Part shown: in pieces, positions 58,616 to 64,000 of the stretch
Position numbering within the stretch: the first letter of the stretch is position 1
Layout of the letters: each line of letters begins with the position of its first letter
Origin: Thinopyrum elongatum
Taxonomy: Eukaryota; Streptophyta; Magnoliopsida; Poales; Poaceae
Length of the DNA stretch: 64,000 bases
Reading direction: 5' to 3'
Assembly (NCBI GenBank): GCA_011799875.1
Contig: CM022301.1
Span: forward strand, 212,495,888 to 212,559,887
Notes under the pieces: model-generated
Told to the model about the DNA's origin: nothing
Seen by the model: only the letters and a program-made list of their open reading frames with translations
Database searches by the model: none
Translations under genes and position numbers: made by a program

Positions 58616-59206
58616 GGCCTCTTCCAGAAGAGCTTGACAGCGTGCAATCGCGCGCATGATATCTCCGCAGAACCGCTCCATTTCCATGTCTCTGGCCTGG
58701 TAGCAAATTCCGTCCATCACCTGCATCCTCAAGATATCACGTTGGTGATGTTCTACTTCGTCGGGGACGTCAACTCCGCCAAGGATGCGCTCGAGCCTGG
58801 CCACCACATCATCGGGATCGAGGTTGACACGGCCGCCGCGGGCAATGATGAAGCCGTAGGCTGCCTGTGTCTTGACTGAATCGCAGAGGTCCTCTACCCA
58901 TTCCTTGCGGGGCATCAGGCTCTTGATGAGCACTGGTGACGGCGACTCTTTGGGTGGGTCGTCAATCATGCCGCCGAGCAGCTCTGGATCTTTTGCATGG
59001 TGGATGGCAAACTGCTCATCACACCTCCTCTGCAATATGTCGATTGTGCACCCAAGGACTATCACACCGATATCGCTGCCGATGGGCCATGGTGCCTACA
59101 CCGGCCGATGAAGCTCTTGCTCCCCGACCTGCTACGGCTCGTTCTCCTCGCCAAAGATGTAATGCATGTAGGGGTCGACGTTGAAGCTTTGGTCATTGCC
59201 TGGCAT
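58616..59206 (-). pseudogene. hypothetical helical protein ORF with two premature stops
   Basis: A minus-strand frame can be followed from ATG at 59206 (MPGNDQSFNVDPYMHYIFGE) through two TAG codons to GSDIGVIVLGCTIDILQRRC, then HHAKDPELLGGMIDDPPKES, DPDDVVARLERILGGVDV and DIMRAIARCQALLEEA with a stop near 58613. About 197 codons. The apparently intact part starts at 59065. No domain is recognised; the composition is helical and acidic. About 0.2 kb downstream of its stop lies sequence matching that downstream of the coiled-coil ORF. Confidence 0.45.
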
Positions 59207-59627
59207 GCTTGGAATAACTAATGGTAGATGGGTGAGGACTAGATCTGCGCAGAGTGTCGTGATGGTGCATTGCCGCCTGGGTTATATGCAGCAAGCCATT
59301 AGCTGGTAGCGGGAAACTGATGAGGGAAGAGGCATGGATTTTACAATTCACCCATGTGGAGCGTGAGAAGCATTCGCTGGAGCGCGGGAAGACTAAGTGG
59401 AGCACACACACAAGCCAAATACCGTATGCGGTGCCACGTGTTATTTATCACACACGTGTTAACATAAGGAAACATATGTGTAACTTACTAATCATCGCAC
59501 ACGAGTACTCGTAGACGCATCATGTGCGATACTCCTAGCCACCGCAAGCAACTAGTTTGCATTTTTCAAAAAAAATTGTACAAACAGAATCGCACACGAA
59601 CTAACTATAGTAACCGTCTGTGTTATA

Positions 59628-60010
59628 ATTTCTCATCGCAAACAGTTCATCCGAGTGGGCTGTTTGCTGCGTATCACACACATCTTGTTTACACGAATCG
59701 TTTGTGTTCTTTTGGCTCATCGCAAAAAGTTCATCTATGTGAACTGTATGCCGCATATCACACACATCTTGGTACGTTGAACCATTTCTGCTCTCTTCCC
59801 TAATCGAAAACAGTTCGTCCGAGTGAACCGTATGCCGTATATCACACACACCTTGATCTGGCTGACCGTTTCTATTGCATTCCCTAATAGCAAACATTTC
59901 ATCGGAGCGAACTGTATGCCGTATATCACACACACATTGATATGGCTACCCGTTTCTGTTGTTCTGTCTAATCGCAAATAGTTCATATGGATCAACTGTA
60001 TGCCCAGCAT
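59628..60010. repeat. right subterminal array, about 85-bp units, five copies
   Basis: Units start at about 59632, 59718, 59801, 59886 and 59969 with tcatcgcaaacagttcatcc or variants, and contain gaactgtatgccg and tatcacacacatctt. This is the expected subterminal region of the CACTA element. Confidence 0.85.
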
Positions 60011-60158
60011 CGCAAACGTAACTAAAATCTGAACCGTGTTTGATGTCTCCGCCATCGCAAACGTTTTGCATCTTTTTTGACATTTTTTTACATCCCCGTT
60101 TGCGATTAATGCATCGCACACAGTTTCGTCAAAGGGTCTCTGATCGTAGTGTCGCGTT

Positions 60159-60178
60159 AGCAGCATCCTGCAGTAGTG
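60159..60178. repeat. CACTA right terminal inverted repeat
   Basis: Read inward it is CACTACTGCAGGATGCTGCT. The left counterpart is at 44151-44170. It is followed by the target duplication acg. Confidence 0.65.
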
Positions 60179-60181
60179 ACG

Positions 60182-61492
60182 GGTGTGGTCTCGAACGCAT
60201 ACGGCGATGGCGTCCTGTTCATCGGTAGCCAACCGGCTGGGTCGGAACGGAGGAAACAGCGTCGTGTTCATCGGGAGGCAACCGACTGGGTGGGAATATG
60301 ACTTGTTCATCAGGAGCCAACCGGCTTAGACGGAACAGCCGAAACAAGGTCTGGCGTACTACAGAACGGAGGAAACAGCCTTCTGTTCGACCGCCTACGG
60401 TCAAAATGGGGTCCTGTTCATCGGGAAGTGTCTGGCGTACCACATAACAGAGGAAACAGCCTTCTGTTTGAGTGCATGCAGTCGAAACGGGGTGCTGTTG
60501 ATCGGGAGGGGTGTGGCGTGCCGCAAAACGGAGGAAACGGACTTGTGTTGGAGCGCCTATGGTCGAAACGGGGTCCTGTTCATCGGTAGGGGTGTGGCAT
60601 ACTGCAAAACGGGACTCCACGGGCTACTGTTCATCCACCATCGACTTTCTCCAACCTCCACCTGCTATTGTTCATCCACCGTCGACTTCCTCCTGCCTCC
60701 ACCAGCTACTGTTCATCCACGGGGGTCGCCTCCACCGGCTACTGTTCAACCAGCCCTCCACGGGGTCCTGTTCATCCACCCTCCACCGGCTACTGTTCAA
60801 CCAGCCCTCCACAGGGTCCTATTCATCCACCCCAACCGGCTCGGGTGTGGCGGCCTCCTCTCGATCGGGGTCCTGTTCATCCAGCGGCAACGGCCTCTAC
60901 TACCACGGGGTCCTATTCATCCAACCCCCATCGGGAACTGTTCACCCAACCGCCAACAATGGTCACTATTCATCAAGAGGCAGCAGGTCGATCGACTTCA
61001 GTTAGCAGCAATAGCGAAGGATCGAATCACTCAGGTTCAGTTAACAGCCAAGTCGATTGCTCGGGTTCAGTAACGTAGCTAGTGCAATCGCTCGGGTTCA
61101 GTAAGCGAACGCCTCGCTCGGGTTCAGTTATAGCCCAACGCCTCACACACACGCGCGTATGTGTACGAGAGAAACGCGCAAACCTCCGTGCATCGCTCGG
61201 CCCCGACCACCCACCGTAACCAGGAACTCCCCAAAATTTTCCTCGCCCTTGCTTCTACCATGATTTTTTTTGTCATAGACAGCCCAAAGAATGTCATGCA
61301 GGTGCGTCCCCGGCCCGCCCAGGACGAAAAGCCCATTTTCTGTCATGAGTTTTTGTCATAGAAGTAGGAGCCCACCACATCTATGAGGATACGTGCTTTT
61401 GTCACAATTATCGTCATAGAAGTGTCATAAGCATGACAGAAAAAATTTCGTTCAGCCCAAAATGTCACGGATGTGTCTTTTTTTTGTAGTGC
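60182..61492. mobile_element. right end of a second CACTA element
   Basis: It ends tttttttgtagtg at 61492, that is CACTACAAAAAAAAGACACA inward, a CACTA terminus with the tgtcacggatgtgtc region typical of the end. Its subterminal part (60640-60960) is a dense array of tactgttcatccacc and caccggctactgttcaacca units, and further in ctcgggttcagtta recurs (61000-61130). The left end was not found. The 16-kb CACTA element appears to be inserted into this one. Confidence 0.6.
60620..60960. repeat. subterminal minisatellite of the second CACTA element
   Basis: More than ten variants of tactgttcatccaccctcca. All three forward frames stay open over several hundred bases, which is a composition effect. 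Confidence 0.8.
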
Positions 61493-61625
61493 CTCCCCTC
61501 GTCTTAGAGGGAACGATCTTGGTTCTATCATCCTTAAGATTCTTCATAGTGATAAATAGATATAAATCCCAAGTGACTCAAAAAATATAGCTATGCTCCC
61601 CGGCAACGGCGCCAAAAAAAGGTCT
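61493..61625 (-). pseudogene. second A-type element: gag start remnant and primer site
   Basis: On the minus strand the first gag codons (reading KNLKD then SKTRGG) appear before the CACTA end cuts them at 61493. The tRNA-Asp primer site is at about 61598-61613. It is the same layout as 33300-33467 of element A. Confidence 0.75.
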
Positions 61626-63041
61626 TCATGACCCACAAGTATAGGGGATCACAACAGTTTTCGAGGGTAGAGTATTCAACCCAAATTTATTGATTCGACA
61701 CAAGGGGAGCCAAAGAATATTTGTAAGTATTAGCAATTCAATTGTCAATTCAACCACACTGGAGATTAAATATCTGTAGCAAAGTGATCAGTAGCACAGT
61801 AGGATGATAGTTTGATAGTAGTAGTAATGATAGCAGTGGTAACGGTAACAGCAGTAATAGTTTTGTAGCAGTTGTAACAGTAGCAATAGCAATAATAACT
61901 TAGCAAGAACAATATGTGAAAAGCTCGTGGGCATTGGATCGGTGATTTCGTTGGATAATATTCATCATATAACAGTCATAACCTAGGGCGACACAGAACT
62001 AGCTCCAGTTCATAAATATAATGTAGGTATGTATTCCGTAAATAGTCATACGTGCTTATGGAAAAGAACTTGCATGATATCTTTTGTCCTACCCTCCCGT
62101 GGCAGCGGGGTCCATAAGGAAACTAAGGGGTATTAAGGTCTCCTTTTAATACAGAACCAGAACAAAGCATTAACTCATAGTGAATACATGAACTCCTCAA
62201 ACTACGGTAATCACCGGAGAGAATCCCAACTATTGTCACCTTGGGGTATGCGGATCATAACACGTAATAGGTGCATATAACTTGCAAGATCGGATCACGA
62301 ACATAGATATAATGGTGAAAACATAAACGGTTCAGATCTGAAATCATGGCACTCGGGCCCTAGTGACAAGCATTAAGCATAGCAAAGTCATAACAACATC
62401 AATCTCAGAACATAGTCGATACTAGGGATCAAGCCCTAAGAAAACTAACTCGATTAGATGATGAAAATCTCATCCAACCCATTACCATCCAGCAAGCCTA
62501 CGACGGAATTACTCACTCCCGGTGGTGAGCATCATGAAATTGGTGATGAAGGATGGTTGGTGATGACGAAGACCGAAGATCCCCCTCTCCGGAGCCCCAA
62601 ATGGGCTCCAGATCTGGCCTCCCGATGAAGAACAGGAGGTGGCGGCAGCTCCGTATCGTAAAACGTGATGAAACTTCCTCTCCTATTTTTTCTCCAAAAA
62701 TAGGATTTTATAGAGTTGGAATTAGGGTCAGCGGAGCCTCGTGGGCCCCACTACCCACCAGGGCGCTCAAGAGGGGGGTGGCATGCCCTGGTGCCTAGTG
62801 CGCAGCTGCCCCCCCCCCCCTCCAGTGGGTCTTGGTTCCAATATTTTTCATTTATTCCAAAATAATTCTCCAAAAAGTTTCGTCCAAATTCGAGAACTTT
62901 TATTTTTGCACAAAAAACAACACCATGGTAGTTCTGCTGAAAACAGCGTCAGTCCGGGTTAGTTTCATTCAAATCATGCAAATTAGAGTCCAAAACAAGA
63001 GCAAAAGCGTTAGGAAAAGTAGATACGATGGAGATGTATCA
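61626..63041 (-). mobile_element. second A-type element: 5' LTR
   Basis: 1416 bp, collinear with the element A LTRs but with more differences. The inner end is mutated (tcatgacccac for tgataacccac). The palindrome is degraded (cccaccagggcgctc), while the TATA box is kept near 62706-62713. Copia sequence begins directly at 63042. Confidence 0.9.
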
Positions 63042-64000
63042 GGCTATTTGGCGAAAGTCTACGTGCCGATAACCAAAAAGCGTAAGTTGGGAACAAAGTC
63101 TGGGGACTTTGTTTTTCTGGGCTATGCTAAGCATAGCGTCGGCTATAGATTTCTAGTGGTGAAATCTAATGTACACGACGTGAAGGTTGGTATGATCATG
63201 GAGTCTAGAGATGCTACATTCTTTGAGGATATTTTCCCCATGAGAGATATGCAAAGCACTTCTAGACTGGAATCTAATGAGACTCCTGAACCTGCCATTC
63301 GGATGGAATATTATGAGCACAAAAGTGATGAGAGTTCCATGGAGGATGACGAGGAAGCTCCTGTTAACATCAAGAGATAGAGGACTGCAAAGTCCTTTGG
63401 TGATGATTTCCTCGTGTACCTCGTGGATTCCATCTTAGAGGCTTATGCATCACCGGATGCTGACTACTGGAAGGATGCGGTCTGCAGCGAGATGGATTCC
63501 ATCTTGGCCAGCGGGACATGGGAAATCACTGATCGTCCTTACGGTTGCCAATCATTGGGATGTAAATGGGTGTTCAAAAGGAAGTTTAGGCCTGATGGTA
63601 CTGTTGAAAAGTACAAGACTAGGCTTATGGCCAAGGGTTATACCTAGAAAGAAGAAGAAGATGTCTTCGATACTTACTCACCTGTGGCTAGACTGACAAC
63701 CATTCAAGTGTTACTCTCGTTGGCTGTCTTGCATGGTCTTCTTGTTCATTAGATGGATGTTAAGATGACTTTTCTTAACAGAGAGCTAGATGAGGAAATT
63801 TACATGCAACAACCAGATGGCTTTGTAGTAAATGGTCAGGAAAGGAAGGTGTGCAAACTATTGAAATTTTTGTATGGCCTGAAACAAGCGCCTAAGTAAT
63901 GGCATGAGAAGTTTGATACAACTTTAACATCTGCTGGCTCTGTTGTTAACAAAGCTGAAAATGTGTATACTATCACTATGGTGGGGGCGAAGGAGTTAGA
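63042..64000 (+). pseudogene. second Ty1/copia remnant (integrase end to RT), runs off the window
   Basis: The same family as 661-3163, with the same landmarks: VPITKKRKLG, EYYEHKSDESSMEDDEEAPV, YWKDAVCSEMDSIL and CKWVFKRKFRPDGTVEKYK. Here the integrase-RT linker is complete (DATFFEDIFPMRDM is present), whereas the first copy lost it. Stops occur at 63378, 63645 and later, with an ATTAGATGG disrupting the RT block near 63749. The YLYGLKQ-type region is reached at about 63870. Interrupted at its 5' side by the A-type LTR. Confidence 0.85.

Larger units (their letters stand above)
44151..60178. mobile_element. CACTA transposon (16 kb) carrying gene-like modules
   Basis: The left end begins CACTGGTACAGCGAGGTGCT at 44151. 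The right end, read inward, begins CACTACTGCAGGATGCTGCT at 60178. They match at 14 of the first 21 positions. Both ends are flanked by acg (44148-44150 and 60179-60181), the 3-base duplication typical of CACTA elements. Arrays of cgcacacggtt and atcgcaaacagttc motifs lie inside both ends. No transposase of the TNP2 type is visible, so it is non-autonomous or decayed. A solo LTR is nested inside it. Confidence 0.65.

Noticed and set aside
60130..60151. tgatcgtagtg as the right end of the 16-kb CACTA element
   Set aside because: It ends in gtagtg, but the outer cagtagtg at 60178 is a better terminus and gives a matching acg duplication on both sides.

Overview
The window looks like intergenic DNA from a large grass genome of the wheat/barley tribe (Triticeae). 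It consists almost entirely of nested, decayed transposable elements with a few broken host-gene pieces. The evidence is copia and gypsy polyprotein remnants of grass type, LTRs of 1.4 kb and about 4.1 kb, CACTA and MITE termini, and the wheat-like character of several repeats. Family names are not given because no database could be searched. No intact host gene, tRNA gene or prokaryotic feature was found.

Layout. 1-660 is the 3' part of an LTR. 661 to about 3980 is a copia pol remnant plus its 3' LTR. About 4.3-11.2 kb holds a (CTA)n microsatellite, a MITE, diverged duplicated segments and a candidate small gene split by a 2.5-kb LTR piece. 11223-34884 is one minus-strand gypsy-type element, called 'A' here. 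It has matching 5-bp target duplications, a tRNA-Asp primer site, a polypurine tract and gag-protease, an extra ORF and no polymerase. It sits inside the last exon of a host pseudogene. Nested in A is a plus-strand gypsy element with 4.1-kb LTRs, called 'B' (13345-27441), whose architecture is abnormal: 144 bp of A sequence recur inside it, in front of its second LTR.

34885-44150 holds the rest of the host pseudogene, MITE and hAT-like pieces, a locus where an exon-like module recurs around two exons of a PLATZ zinc-binding gene, and a 0.75-kb tandem duplication. 44151-60178 is best read as a 16-kb CACTA element with target duplication acg. It carries a split B3-like gene, two further gene-like ORFs, a tandem array of about 500-bp units, a 5S rRNA-like segment and a nested 4.2-kb solo LTR with perfect target duplications. 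60179-61492 is the end of a second CACTA element that abuts a second A-type LTR (61626-63041). That LTR in turn interrupts a second copia copy running off the window.

The parts do not form a pathway. The content records successive insertions, with non-autonomous elements (A and the 16-kb CACTA element) that must have relied on enzymes made elsewhere. The most unusual points are the duplicated-flank junction at 23242/23243 together with the uneven divergence of B's two LTRs, the CACTA element carrying several gene-like modules, and the repeated spliced-module locus around PLATZ exons.
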